64,000 bases of DNA from positions 1-64,000 of the forward strand of contig CAZZKV010000004.1 in the NCBI GenBank assembly GCA_964654665.1, written 5' to 3'. This stretch comes from CALCKU01 sp964654665. Lineage in GTDB: Bacteria; Pseudomonadota; Alphaproteobacteria; Caulobacterales; Maricaulaceae. Each line of letters starts with the position of its first letter. The stretch's first letter is position 1. This document shows, in pieces, positions 1 through 7,206 of the stretch. The notes under the pieces are model-generated. The model ran no database searches, was not told where the DNA came from, and saw only the letters and a list, made by a program, of their open reading frames with translations. The position numbers were made by a program, and so were the translations under genes.

Positions 1-28
1 GCTCCATCACTGAGGGCGTGCTCCAAGG

Positions 29-93
29 ATGACGCATGGGTGTATGACGCATGGGAGTGCGAGCCTATAACCCATATATGGATGACAGATGGG
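29..93. repeat. Three copies of a 12-bp direct repeat
   Basis: ATGACGCATGGG occurs exactly at 29-40 and 44-55 (15-bp period). A third copy with two mismatches, ATGACAGATGGG, is at 82-93. The repeats do not lie in a recognisable gene. They could be a small tandem repeat, a binding-site cluster or the remains of a longer repeat cut by the window edge; nothing further can be said from this sequence. Confidence 0.5.
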
Positions 94-146
94 AGACTGG
101 CAAGAAGCGGACGGCCTATGATAGTATGTATCCAAGCGGATATTCC

Positions 147-163
147 GATACGGTTATCGTATC
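147..163. other. Small hairpin in the rplU upstream region
   Basis: GATACG (147-152) and CGTATC (158-163) form a perfect 6-bp stem around the loop GTTAT. No T-tract follows on the + strand, so it is not a typical terminator. It may be an operator-like dyad or part of an RNA structure. Confidence 0.35.
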
Positions 164-258
164 CCGATTGCCCAACAGCCCTATGTCTGAAACGCGGTTA
201 TTTTACTATCAATCTCACATTGACACCTTCCGACTCATCTGTATAAGAGCCCCGAACT

Positions 259-277
259 GGCCGCCCTGTGTGCGGCC
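259..277 (+). promoter_or_regulatory. GC-rich hairpin in the rplU leader
   Basis: GGCCGC (259-264) pairs with GCGGCC (272-277) around a 7-nt loop. The stem is followed by TTTAGATATTTTT, a broken T-tract. It lies about 70 nt before the rplU start. It could be an attenuator or ribosomal-protein leader for the L21-L27 operon, or a weak terminator for an upstream gene outside the window. The structure is visible; the role is inferred. Confidence 0.4.
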
Positions 278-345
278 TTTAGATATTTTTGCCAGAGCAG
301 CATATTTATAGGGCTGAGATGGCTATTGGTTTAAGGAAAAGACCC

Positions 346-657
346 ATGTTTGCAGTTATTCAGACAGGCGGTAAGCAATATAAAGTTGCCAAAGACGATA
401 TTATTATTGTCGAAAAACTTGAGACTGAGGTCGGTAAAAAAGTCGATTTTTCCGATGTCCTGATGAGCGGAAAAGACGGCGATGTTAAAGTCGGCGCTCC
501 GCTGGTTAAAGGGGCCTCTGTTACGGGCGAAGTTTTAGAGCAGCGCAAAGCTAATAAAGTGCTCGTCTTTAAAAAGAAACGCCGCCAGAATTATCGCCGT
601 AAAAAAGGCCATCGTCAAAATGAAACTGTGGTCAAGATCACAGCGATTAAAGGTTAA
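346..657 (+). CDS. rplU: 50S ribosomal protein L21
   Basis: L21 is a 23S rRNA-binding protein of the large ribosomal subunit. The product is 103 residues, the usual length. It begins MFAVIQTGGKQYKV, the diagnostic L21 N-terminus, and has the basic C-terminal region with KKKRRQNYRRKKGHRQ that contacts rRNA. An upstream in-frame ATG at 289 would add 19 residues unlike L21; the ATG at 346 is chosen because it begins the conserved sequence and follows AAGGAAAAG at good spacing. It is followed 36 nt later by rpmA, the standard bacterial pairing, so the two are surely cotranscribed. Confidence 0.97.
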   Translation: MFAVIQTGGKQYKVAKDDIIIVEKLETEVGKKVDFSDVLMSGKDGDVKVGAPLVKGASVTGEVLEQRKANKVLVFKKKRRQNYRRKKGHRQNETVVKITAIKG

Positions 658-693
658 GCGCGCGCTAGCGCCGCTCGAAAGCAGGAGTTAGAT

Positions 694-963
694 ATGGCAC
701 ATAAAAAAGCAGGTGGTTCATCCAATAATGGCCGCGATAGTGCAGGCCGCCGTTTGGGCGTGAAAAAATCTGGCGGACAGGCCGTTATTCCCGGCAATAT
801 TATTATCCGGCAGCGCGGAACAAAATATTACCCTGGCACCAATGTCGGCATGGGCAAAGACCATACATTATATGCTAAAACGGAAGGCCGTGTTTCATTT
901 GCGACCAAACGTAACCAGCGAACATATGTATCAGTAGCCCCGCTCGCGGATGCAGCTGAATAG
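694..963 (+). CDS. rpmA: 50S ribosomal protein L27
   Basis: L27 lies near the peptidyl-transferase centre, where its N-terminal tail reaches the tRNA acceptor end. The 89-residue product starts MAHKKAGGSSNNGRDSAG and contains RLGVKKSGGQ and the GNIIIRQRGTKYYPG segment, all hallmark L27 sequence. There is no N-terminal extension of the Firmicutes type that needs cleavage. A GCAGGAG ribosome-binding site precedes the ATG. It is the second gene of the rplU-rpmA operon. The stop codon (961-963) touches the first of three 7-bp repeats that can form alternative hairpins, and a strong terminator follows at 1017-1046. Confidence 0.97.
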   Translation: MAHKKAGGSSNNGRDSAGRRLGVKKSGGQAVIPGNIIIRQRGTKYYPGTNVGMGKDHTLYAKTEGRVSFATKRNQRTYVSVAPLADAAE

Positions 964-1005
964 CGGTTCTTACCATATTGAACCGCACCCGAATACGGGC
1001 GGTTC
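963..1005 (+). promoter_or_regulatory. Mutually exclusive hairpin repeats after rpmA
   Basis: GCGGTTC occurs at 963-969 and again at 999-1005, and its exact complement GAACCGC lies between them at 980-986. The middle copy can pair with either flank, and the second pairing is extended by CCCG/CGGG around an AATA loop. This layout resembles an anti-terminator/terminator switch and lies immediately before the intrinsic terminator. It could instead be a double terminator or an mRNA 3' end stabiliser. Confidence 0.45.
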
Positions 1006-1016
1006 GAAAGTTTAAA

Positions 1017-1046
1017 GGGAAACCGGACCGCCGGTTTCCCTTTTTT
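1017..1046 (+). terminator. Intrinsic terminator of rplU-rpmA
   Basis: GGGAAACCGG (1017-1026) pairs perfectly with CCGGTTTCCC (1031-1040) around a 4-nt loop and is followed by six T. This 10-bp stem plus T-tract is a textbook rho-independent terminator, separating the ribosomal protein operon from the GNAT gene that follows. Confidence 0.93.
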
Positions 1047-1096
1047 GTTTCCCAAAATGATGATTGGCCCATTCGGCCCAGCAATTGGAGACAATT

Positions 1097-1684
1097 ATGC
1101 GCGATAGATTATCAACAGAGCGCCTCGTATTGCGCCCCCTTCGCTTCGGTGATGCTGCCGCGCTCGCGACAATGGGTGGTGATTGGGATGTCGCCCGTAT
1201 GACGGGCAGTTTCCCTCACCCCTTCCCCGTCATCTCAGCCGAGTTTTGGATCATGCAAAAATTAGCCAAACAGGATCAAGGTTTGACATATCCCTATAGT
1301 ATCACAAAAAGGGGGGATGATACACTTATTGGAAGTCTGGATGTTTTCAGGCGCGAAACAGATCAGGATTGGGAAATCGGCTATTCCATTGCCAAACCTT
1401 ATTGGGGGCAAGGGTTCATGTTCGAAGCCTGTCAGGCCCTTATCACCGAAGTCCAGAACACACTGAAGATTGACCGGTTGATAGCTGGGGTATTCACTGA
1501 TAATCTGGCCAGTATCCGGCTTTTGCATAAGCTTGGTTTTCGGTCCGATGAAACCTATGCCGAATGGTTTTCAATGGCCCGGATGGAAAAAGCCAAAGGC
1601 GTAACCCTCTCGCTTAATCTATCCAAAGCCCGCGCGAATTCCCGCATGATATCCACAGAGGCAATGATAAGTGCCGTGTCATGA
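1097..1684 (+). CDS. GNAT family N-acetyltransferase (RimJ/RimL-like)
   Basis: The 195-residue product is a GNAT acetyltransferase of the RimJ/RimL type (Acetyltransf_3). It opens with STERLVLRPL, typical of that group, has the central EIGYSIAKPYWGQGF segment that forms the acetyl-CoA loop, and ends the fold with NLASIRLLHKLGF. Such enzymes acetylate protein N-termini or small amines; the substrate here cannot be told. The start at 1097 is preferred over an in-frame ATG at 1064 because TTGGAG lies at 1085-1090 and family similarity begins there. The stop overlaps the next GNAT start (ATGA), so the two are translationally coupled. Confidence 0.85.
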   Translation: MRDRLSTERLVLRPLRFGDAAALATMGGDWDVARMTGSFPHPFPVISAEFWIMQKLAKQDQGLTYPYSITKRGDDTLIGSLDVFRRETDQDWEIGYSIAKPYWGQGFMFEACQALITEVQNTLKIDRLIAGVFTDNLASIRLLHKLGFRSDETYAEWFSMARMEKAKGVTLSLNLSKARANSRMISTEAMISAVS

Positions 1685-2118
1685 CGATCGTCATCCACTC
1701 AACACTGCCCTGCCCAGAGGATTTTATAGCACTACGCAATACAGCCCAATGGGGCGATATTGCCTTGGTTCAAGCTGCGCAAGCTCTGAGTAATAGCTTA
1801 TGCGGTGTCTGCGCTTATAATGATCACCAACTTATAGGTATGGCGCGCGTAATCGGTGATGGCATATTGAATATTTATATCCAAGATGTTGTTGTTCATC
1901 CCGCAATGCGCGGTCAGCGTATAGGCAAGAAAATGATGACCCGTTTGATCAAAGATGTAATCCACAACTATCCCGGCTGCACGCTTGGGCTTATGAGCGC
2001 AAAGGGGCAGGACGGATTTTATACCCGCCTGGGCTTTTCCCCCCGCCCGAATAATCGTTTCGGGGCGGGGATGTCAGCATCGCTAAAAACTCTCGCCAAA
2101 ACACTATGTGCGGCGTAA
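1681..2118 (+). CDS. GNAT family N-acetyltransferase
   Basis: A 145-residue single-domain GNAT enzyme unrelated in detail to its upstream neighbour. The acetyl-CoA-binding motif A is visible as VVVHPAMRGQRIGKKMM (about residues 65-80), and GFYTRLGFSPRP is the usual motif B end. Small proteins of this kind with an internal VVVHP motif are widespread and mostly uncharacterised. The ATG overlaps the preceding stop by 4 nt. Its end lies 22 nt before obgE. The placement of two acetyltransferases between rpmA and obgE is common in alphaproteobacteria, but no substrate can be inferred. Confidence 0.83.
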   Translation: MTIVIHSTLPCPEDFIALRNTAQWGDIALVQAAQALSNSLCGVCAYNDHQLIGMARVIGDGILNIYIQDVVVHPAMRGQRIGKKMMTRLIKDVIHNYPGCTLGLMSAKGQDGFYTRLGFSPRPNNRFGAGMSASLKTLAKTLCAA

Positions 2119-2140
2119 GAGACCTCCAAAGGACGATGCA

Positions 2141-3223
2141 ATGAAATTTCTCGATCAAGCCAAAATATATTTGCGCTCTGGCAATGGCGGCGGCGGGGCT
2201 ATATCGTTTCGGCGCGAAAAATATATCGCTTTTGGCGGGCCGAATGGTGGCGACGGTGGGAAAGGCGGCGATATTTGGGTCGAAGCCACACGCAGCCTCA
2301 ACACGCTAATTGATTACCGTTATAAACAACATTTCAAAGCTGGCACAGGCGTTCACGGCATGGGGCGCGATCGCACGGGCGCCGCCGGAGATGATATTGT
2401 CCTAAAGGTTCCCGTTGGCACGCAGGTTATTGACGCCGAAACCGATGTTTTGCTGGTTGATCTGACCGATGAAGGACAGCGTGCCTTGCTAGCCAAAGGC
2501 GGTAATGGCGGTTGGGGCAATGCCCGGTTTAAGTCCTCAACCAACCAAGCCCCGCGCACGGCTAATCCAGGCGAAGACGGGGAAGAACGCTGGGTGTGGC
2601 TACGGTTAAAATTACTGGCCGATGCCGGTCTTGTTGGTCTACCTAATGCTGGCAAATCAACATTTTTATCATCTGTAACAGCGGCAAAGCCCAAGACAGC
2701 GGACTATCCTTTCACAACACTTCACCCTCATTTAGGCGTCGTCGCGCTCGGTGCAACAGAACGCTTTGTTCTGGCGGATTTACCTGGATTAATCGAAGGT
2801 GCAGCGGATGGTGCAGGTCTGGGCCATCGCTTTTTAGGACATGTAGAGCGCTGCGCTGCAATTCTCCATCTTGTGGACGGCTCTGCTAATGATCCCGCGG
2901 AAGATTACCGTATTATCCGGCAGGAACTCATCGATTATGGCGGAGGTCTTGAAAGCAAACCGGAAATCATTGTTCTCACAAAATGCGACGCATTGGATAT
3001 AGACCGCATTAATTCCGCCTGTGATGCAATCGAAACCATTGCCGGGAAACGTCCCTTGCCCATATCCAGCGTGGCTGACCAAGGCCTGCGTCCTGTATTA
3101 TCCAAAGTCTATAATCATATCGCAGCACGCCGTGCCGATGAAGAGGCCCAGCGGGTCGCCCGAAAAACAGCCGAAGCCGTTAAACGCGGCGAAATAGAAG
3201 AAAAAACCGGATGGCATCCATAA
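2141..3223 (+). CDS. obgE: GTPase ObgE/CgtA
   Basis: Obg-family GTPase, 360 residues, involved in 50S maturation, the stringent response and cell-cycle progression. The glycine-rich Obg fold occupies about residues 1-158 (MKFLDQAKIYLRSGNGGGG). The G domain follows with G1 GLPNAGKST, G3 DLPGLIEGA and G4 TKCD. The C-terminus is short and charged with no OCT domain, as in many alphaproteobacteria. The ATG at 2141 is the family start; the in-frame start 33 nt upstream adds unrelated residues and overlaps the GNAT gene. The 3' end overlaps proB by 13 nt. Confidence 0.96.
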   Translation: MKFLDQAKIYLRSGNGGGGAISFRREKYIAFGGPNGGDGGKGGDIWVEATRSLNTLIDYRYKQHFKAGTGVHGMGRDRTGAAGDDIVLKVPVGTQVIDAETDVLLVDLTDEGQRALLAKGGNGGWGNARFKSSTNQAPRTANPGEDGEERWVWLRLKLLADAGLVGLPNAGKSTFLSSVTAAKPKTADYPFTTLHPHLGVVALGATERFVLADLPGLIEGAADGAGLGHRFLGHVERCAAILHLVDGSANDPAEDYRIIRQELIDYGGGLESKPEIIVLTKCDALDIDRINSACDAIETIAGKRPLPISSVADQGLRPVLSKVYNHIAARRADEEAQRVARKTAEAVKRGEIEEKTGWHP

Positions 3224-4341
3224 ACCCTTTTATAAAGACTAAGCGGCTTGTCTTGAAAATAGGCTCGGCGCTACTTGTCGATGGCGAAACTGGTGCGTTG
3301 CGCGGAACATGGCTGCAAAGCCTGTCCGCTGACATCGCCTTGCAACGCCGTGCCGGTATTGATGTTATTATTGTATCCTCGGGCGCGATTGCTTTAGGCC
3401 AGAAACGATTAAACCTGCCGCATAAACCCATCACCCTTGCCGAAAAACAAGCCTGTGCTGCGGCTGGACAATCCCTACTTACCCGTGCCTATGAACGGGT
3501 ATTGGAACCCCATAATCTTATGACGGCCCAAGCCTTACTCACGCTTAATGATACAGAAGACAGGCGGCGATATCTCAATGCGCGCTCGACATTAGAAACC
3601 TTACTACGTTTTGGCTGCATCCCTGTGATTAATGAAAATGACACGGTAGCAACTGACGAAATCCGCTATGGTGACAATGATCGCCTTGCCGCCCGGACAG
3701 CCCAAATGCTCGCGGCTGATACCCTCATTTTGCTCTCCGATATTGACGGGCTTTATACGGCTGATCCGCGGCACAATACAACAGCGGAACATTTGCCAAT
3801 AATCGAAGCTATAACCCCAGACATTATGGCTATGGGCGGCACAGCCAATAGCCGGTCCAATGTTGGGACCGGCGGCATGGCTACAAAATTAATGGCTGCA
3901 CATATTGCGGTTGATGCAGGGTGTCACATGTGCGTTATGGACGGCGCTCCTGCTAATCCACTACAACGGCTTGCAGCAGGCGCACAATGTAGTTGGTTTA
4001 AAGCCGCAGACAATCCGGTTGGCGCACGCTCACAATGGATATTAGGCGCCTTGAAAGCCCGCGGGGCTGTGCATATCGATGCCGGAGCCGTCACAGCGCT
4101 GAGTACTGGGAAAAGTTTACTGGCCGCCGGTATCAAAACTGTCACAGGGCCGTTCCAAAAAGGGGATGCTATTCGCGTAGTTGGGCCCGACGGCATTGAG
4201 ATTGCGCGCGGCCTATCAGCCTATAGCTATGAAGATGCTCATAAAATATTGGGTCTTAAATCAAGCGACATAATATCGGTGCTCGGTTATGATAATGGCA
4301 GTGCTGTTATACACCGTGATAATTTAGTGATGATACGATGA
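3211..4341 (+). CDS. proB: Glutamate 5-kinase
   Basis: First enzyme of proline synthesis, phosphorylating glutamate to gamma-glutamyl phosphate. The 376-residue product has the amino-acid kinase domain first: VLKIGSALL near the N-terminus, VSSGAIALG for nucleotide binding, NENDTVATDEIRYGDND for the substrate site and GTGGMATKLMAA. A PUA domain fills about residues 285-376, as in full-length bacterial ProB. It overlaps obgE by 13 nt and proA by 4 nt, so translation of obgE, proB and proA is probably coupled. Feedback inhibition by proline is known for the family and not visible here. Confidence 0.96.
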   Translation: MASINPFIKTKRLVLKIGSALLVDGETGALRGTWLQSLSADIALQRRAGIDVIIVSSGAIALGQKRLNLPHKPITLAEKQACAAAGQSLLTRAYERVLEPHNLMTAQALLTLNDTEDRRRYLNARSTLETLLRFGCIPVINENDTVATDEIRYGDNDRLAARTAQMLAADTLILLSDIDGLYTADPRHNTTAEHLPIIEAITPDIMAMGGTANSRSNVGTGGMATKLMAAHIAVDAGCHMCVMDGAPANPLQRLAAGAQCSWFKAADNPVGARSQWILGALKARGAVHIDAGAVTALSTGKSLLAAGIKTVTGPFQKGDAIRVVGPDGIEIARGLSAYSYEDAHKILGLKSSDIISVLGYDNGSAVIHRDNLVMIR

Positions 4342-5627
4342 ACAAACAAACCCCCATCCCCATTCATGATCTTGAAGCCTATTTGGCCAACATAGGACAC
4401 CGTGCCCGCAAGGCGTCAAATATATTGAGACTAGCCAGTAGTGATCAAAAATCTCAGGCTCTTATTGCCATGGCCAATGGTATTGAAACATCAGAAGAGG
4501 CCATTTTATCCGCTAATATAACGGATATGGAGCAAGCCGCAGACAAAGGTTTGTCAAATGCTATGCTTGATAGGCTCAAACTGAATTCTGGCCGTATTAA
4601 ATCTATGGCCACAGGATTGCGGGCCATTGCCGTCCTCCCTGACCCTGTTGGCACAATTGATGAAAACTGGACACAGCCCAATGGCTTAAAATTTTCTAAA
4701 CGGCGCGTTCCGATAGGGGTTATTGGGATGATTTATGAGAGCCGTCCCAATGTCACCGCTGATGCCGGAGCCTTGTGTCTTAAGGCCGGTAATGGCTGTA
4801 TATTACGCGGGGGGTCGGAAAGCGCCCGCTCAAACCAAGCTATCCACGCGGCAATGACACAGGGTTTGCGGCAGGCTAAGCTCCCAGTTGACAGCATACA
4901 GTTAATCACCACAACTGACCGCGCGGCGGTTGGTCATATGCTCGGCGGTATAAATGGGGCCATCGATATGATAATTCCACGCGGCGGGAAAAATCTAATT
5001 GCCCGCGTACAATCCGATGCGCGTGTCCCCGTATTAGCTCATCTGGAGGGACTTTGTCATAGCTATGTGCATCAGGATGCAGATTTGGGCATGGCGAGTG
5101 AGATAATTATCAATGCCAAAATGCGCCGCACCGGTGTATGCGGGTCAACCGAAACTGTTTTAATAGATCAAGCAATAGCCGAAAGGTTTCTTCCGAATCT
5201 AGCCGCGCAATTAGACAAAGCCGGCTGCGAGATACGGGGGGATAAAACAAGTCAAACCCTGCATTCGACAATCAAACCTGCAACCGATAAAGATTATTTC
5301 ACCGAACATCTAGCCCCAATAATTAACATAAGGATAGTCAAAGATATTGAGACGGCCCTAGGCCATATTGCCCAATATGGCAGCGGTCATACAGATTGTA
5401 TCATTACGGAGGATGGTCAGGCACAAGCGATATTTTTCCAGCATGTGGATAGCGCGATTGTCATGTGCAATGCCTCCACGCAATTTGCTGATGGCGGTGA
5501 ATTTGGCTTTGGAGCCGAAATTGGTATAGCCACGGGACGGCTCCATGCTCGCGGCCCTGTCGGGGCTCAGCATCTGACAACCTATAAATATACGGTGCAA
5601 GGCAATGGCCATATCCGCCCCCTATAG
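4338..5627 (+). CDS. proA: Gamma-glutamyl phosphate reductase
   Basis: Second enzyme of proline synthesis, reducing gamma-glutamyl phosphate to glutamate semialdehyde with NADPH. The 429-residue product is of normal length and has the aldehyde-dehydrogenase fold. Family signatures are RRVPIGVIGMIYESRPNVT, CLKAGNGCILRGGSE, IPRGGKNLI and the catalytic cysteine region RTGVCGSTETVLID. The C-terminus has ADGGEFGFGAEIGI, also typical. Its ATG lies within the proB stop (ATGA). nadD follows 12 nt later, so proline and NAD genes share the transcript. Confidence 0.97.
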   Translation: MNKQTPIPIHDLEAYLANIGHRARKASNILRLASSDQKSQALIAMANGIETSEEAILSANITDMEQAADKGLSNAMLDRLKLNSGRIKSMATGLRAIAVLPDPVGTIDENWTQPNGLKFSKRRVPIGVIGMIYESRPNVTADAGALCLKAGNGCILRGGSESARSNQAIHAAMTQGLRQAKLPVDSIQLITTTDRAAVGHMLGGINGAIDMIIPRGGKNLIARVQSDARVPVLAHLEGLCHSYVHQDADLGMASEIIINAKMRRTGVCGSTETVLIDQAIAERFLPNLAAQLDKAGCEIRGDKTSQTLHSTIKPATDKDYFTEHLAPIINIRIVKDIETALGHIAQYGSGHTDCIITEDGQAQAIFFQHVDSAIVMCNASTQFADGGEFGFGAEIGIATGRLHARGPVGAQHLTTYKYTVQGNGHIRPL

Positions 5628-5639
5628 CAAACCTGCATC

Positions 5640-6248
5640 ATGACCCTTTATGCAGGTCAATCTATAGGGTTATTAGGCGGATCATTTAATCCGGCGCATA
5701 AAGGTCATATGCATGTTGCCTTATGCGGATTAAGACAATTACAACTGGACCATATATGGTGGATGACTAGCCCGCAAAACCCTCTAAAAAAAGCGCAGCC
5801 TGCTTATGAAAAACGCGCCGCAAGCGTAACTGCACTCGGATTGCCCTATCGCATGCGGTTAACACATATAGAACGCAAATTTAACACGCATTATACAATC
5901 GACCTCATTCGAACGATACAAAACCGTATGCCTGATACGCGGTTTGTTTTCCTTATGGGAGCCGATAATTTTGCACAACTTCCGCAATGGAAAGACTGGC
6001 AAATGATTATGAAGCGACTGCCCATCGCGGTTATCGCTCGCCCGGGCATGGCCGGACGCACACAAATACGGCCGCGCCTAGGACGGGCAGCGCGTCAATT
6101 TTCTCAGGCTCGCATGGATGAGAACCAAGCCAGTTTCCTACAATATTCTTCAACCCCAGCATGGACATATCTAACGCCGCCCCTTAATGGGCTGTCTTCA
6201 ACAAAACTTCGCAACATTAAAAACGGGCATAGCCAAACCGACCGCTAA
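5640..6248 (+). CDS. nadD: Nicotinate-nucleotide adenylyltransferase
   Basis: NadD joins nicotinate mononucleotide to AMP, the penultimate step of NAD synthesis. The 202-residue product carries the nucleotidyltransferase motif GGSFNPAHKGHM (HxGH) near residue 14-25, the substrate motif WWMTSPQNPLK, the core FLMGADNFAQLPQWKDW and the C-terminal SSTKLR version of the ISSTxxR motif. It sits in the conserved order proA-nadD-rsfS-rlmH. An ATG at 5640 begins just upstream of the conserved region; no better start is seen. Confidence 0.95.
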   Translation: MTLYAGQSIGLLGGSFNPAHKGHMHVALCGLRQLQLDHIWWMTSPQNPLKKAQPAYEKRAASVTALGLPYRMRLTHIERKFNTHYTIDLIRTIQNRMPDTRFVFLMGADNFAQLPQWKDWQMIMKRLPIAVIARPGMAGRTQIRPRLGRAARQFSQARMDENQASFLQYSSTPAWTYLTPPLNGLSSTKLRNIKNGHSQTDR

Positions 6249-6276
6249 ATGTTATTATAAACTGTCTGGAAAAATC

Positions 6277-6708
6277 ATGGAGACCATCCTGACTATAGAA
6301 CCCCAAGCGGGGGCTGTTGTTACGCCTCCCAAAGATCTTACAACTGCGACTGCGGTAAAAGACCTTATTTTACATACGCTCAACGAAAATTCAGCTCAAG
6401 ACACACTTGTCATCAATATTGGCAAAAAATCCTCTATTGCTGATTTTATGATAGTATCATCTGGCCGTTCCAATCGCCATGTCAGCGCATTATCCGATTA
6501 TGTGATGCGAGCCTTGAAAGACGATGGGCATAAAGATTTAGGCGTTGAAGGCCTTGATCAATCTGATTGGGTTCTGATTGATGTCGGTGATGTCATTTTG
6601 CATATTTTTAGGCCGGAAGTGCGCGCATTTTATAATTTGGAGAAAATCTGGTCTGTCCCGTTACCAGATAGTATCCAGCATTTAGCAGGCGACATTTCGT
6701 ATGAATAG
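6277..6708 (+). CDS. rsfS: Ribosome silencing factor RsfS
   Basis: RsfS (Iojap/YbeB family) binds L14 on the 50S subunit and blocks subunit joining when nutrients are scarce. The 143-residue product has the DUF143 core from about residue 27, including DFMIVSSGRSNRHV, EGLDQSDWVLIDVGDVILHIF and the ending FYNLEKIW. The ATG at 6277 follows TCTGGA and is preferred over an in-frame start at 6187, which overlaps nadD by about 60 nt and adds unrelated residues. It is 9 nt from rlmH, another ribosome-related gene. Confidence 0.94.
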   Translation: METILTIEPQAGAVVTPPKDLTTATAVKDLILHTLNENSAQDTLVINIGKKSSIADFMIVSSGRSNRHVSALSDYVMRALKDDGHKDLGVEGLDQSDWVLIDVGDVILHIFRPEVRAFYNLEKIWSVPLPDSIQHLAGDISYE

Positions 6709-6717
6709 CCAAGGTTA

Positions 6718-7185
6718 ATGCGTATTTCGCTGCGCGCTGGCGGTATAATCCGAAAAGGTCCTGAGCGCGAGTTAATCGATGATTACATAACCCGCGCAAA
6801 GACCTTGGCGCGGGCCCATGGTATTTTAACACTTGAAGAAGTTCAAATTGACTTGCGATCTTCCAAAAACCGTATGGCTGAAACACGCGCTATATTAGGC
6901 AATACTGGGTCTGCACATATCATAGTGCTGGATGAGCGCGGAAAATCCCTAACATCACGAAATATAGCAAAACGCCTCGAAACTCTGCGTGATAATGGTC
7001 ATACCAATATTGTTTTTGCAATTGGCGGAGCCGATGGTTTTGAGCCATCAGCTTTACCGAAATCCGTCGAAAAATGGTCTTTCGGACCGCAAACATGGCC
7101 CCATAAATTCGTCCGCGTGATGATTGCTGAACAGATTTACCGTGCCCTTTCAATAATGTCATCAACACCCTACCATCGAGATTGA
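6718..7185 (+). CDS. rlmH: 23S rRNA (pseudouridine1915-N3)-methyltransferase
   Basis: RlmH is a SPOUT methyltransferase that modifies pseudouridine 1915 in helix 69 of 23S rRNA. The 155-residue product has the SPOUT knot region with FAIGGADGF and the C-terminal KFVRVMIAEQIYRALSI followed by the near-invariant PYHR end. The length is normal. It is part of the rsfS-rlmH pair found in most bacteria. The next gene, envC-like, begins 21 nt downstream, so cotranscription is likely. Confidence 0.95.
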   Translation: MRISLRAGGIIRKGPERELIDDYITRAKTLARAHGILTLEEVQIDLRSSKNRMAETRAILGNTGSAHIIVLDERGKSLTSRNIAKRLETLRDNGHTNIVFAIGGADGFEPSALPKSVEKWSFGPQTWPHKFVRVMIAEQIYRALSIMSSTPYHRD

Positions 7186-7206
7186 AATCACGGTAAGGCT
7201 ATCGCT

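Larger units (their letters stand above)
1..345. other. Non-coding leader region upstream of rplU
   Basis: I see no convincing gene in this stretch. Open frames of 60-90 codons exist, but none resembles a known protein and the two longest overlap each other in different frames. The region holds three copies of a 12-bp direct repeat near its left end and two hairpins (147-163 and 259-277), listed separately. The ribosome-binding site of rplU (AAGGAAAAG, 332-340) lies at its right end, so the last part is the 5' leader of the rplU-rpmA mRNA. No clear -35/-10 pair was recognised. Confidence 0.6.

Noticed and set aside
72..81. CCATATATGG palindrome resembling a CArG box
   Set aside because: A 10-bp A/T-centred palindrome can easily arise by chance and CArG boxes are eukaryotic sites.
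40..311. Overlapping 68- and 86-codon open frames upstream of rplU
   Set aside because: They overlap each other in different frames, lack ribosome-binding sites and resemble no family; the region is better read as non-coding.
997..1009. tRNA T-arm-like GGTTCGAA after rpmA
   Set aside because: No cloverleaf, acceptor stem or anticodon arm surrounds it; it belongs to the hairpin repeats.
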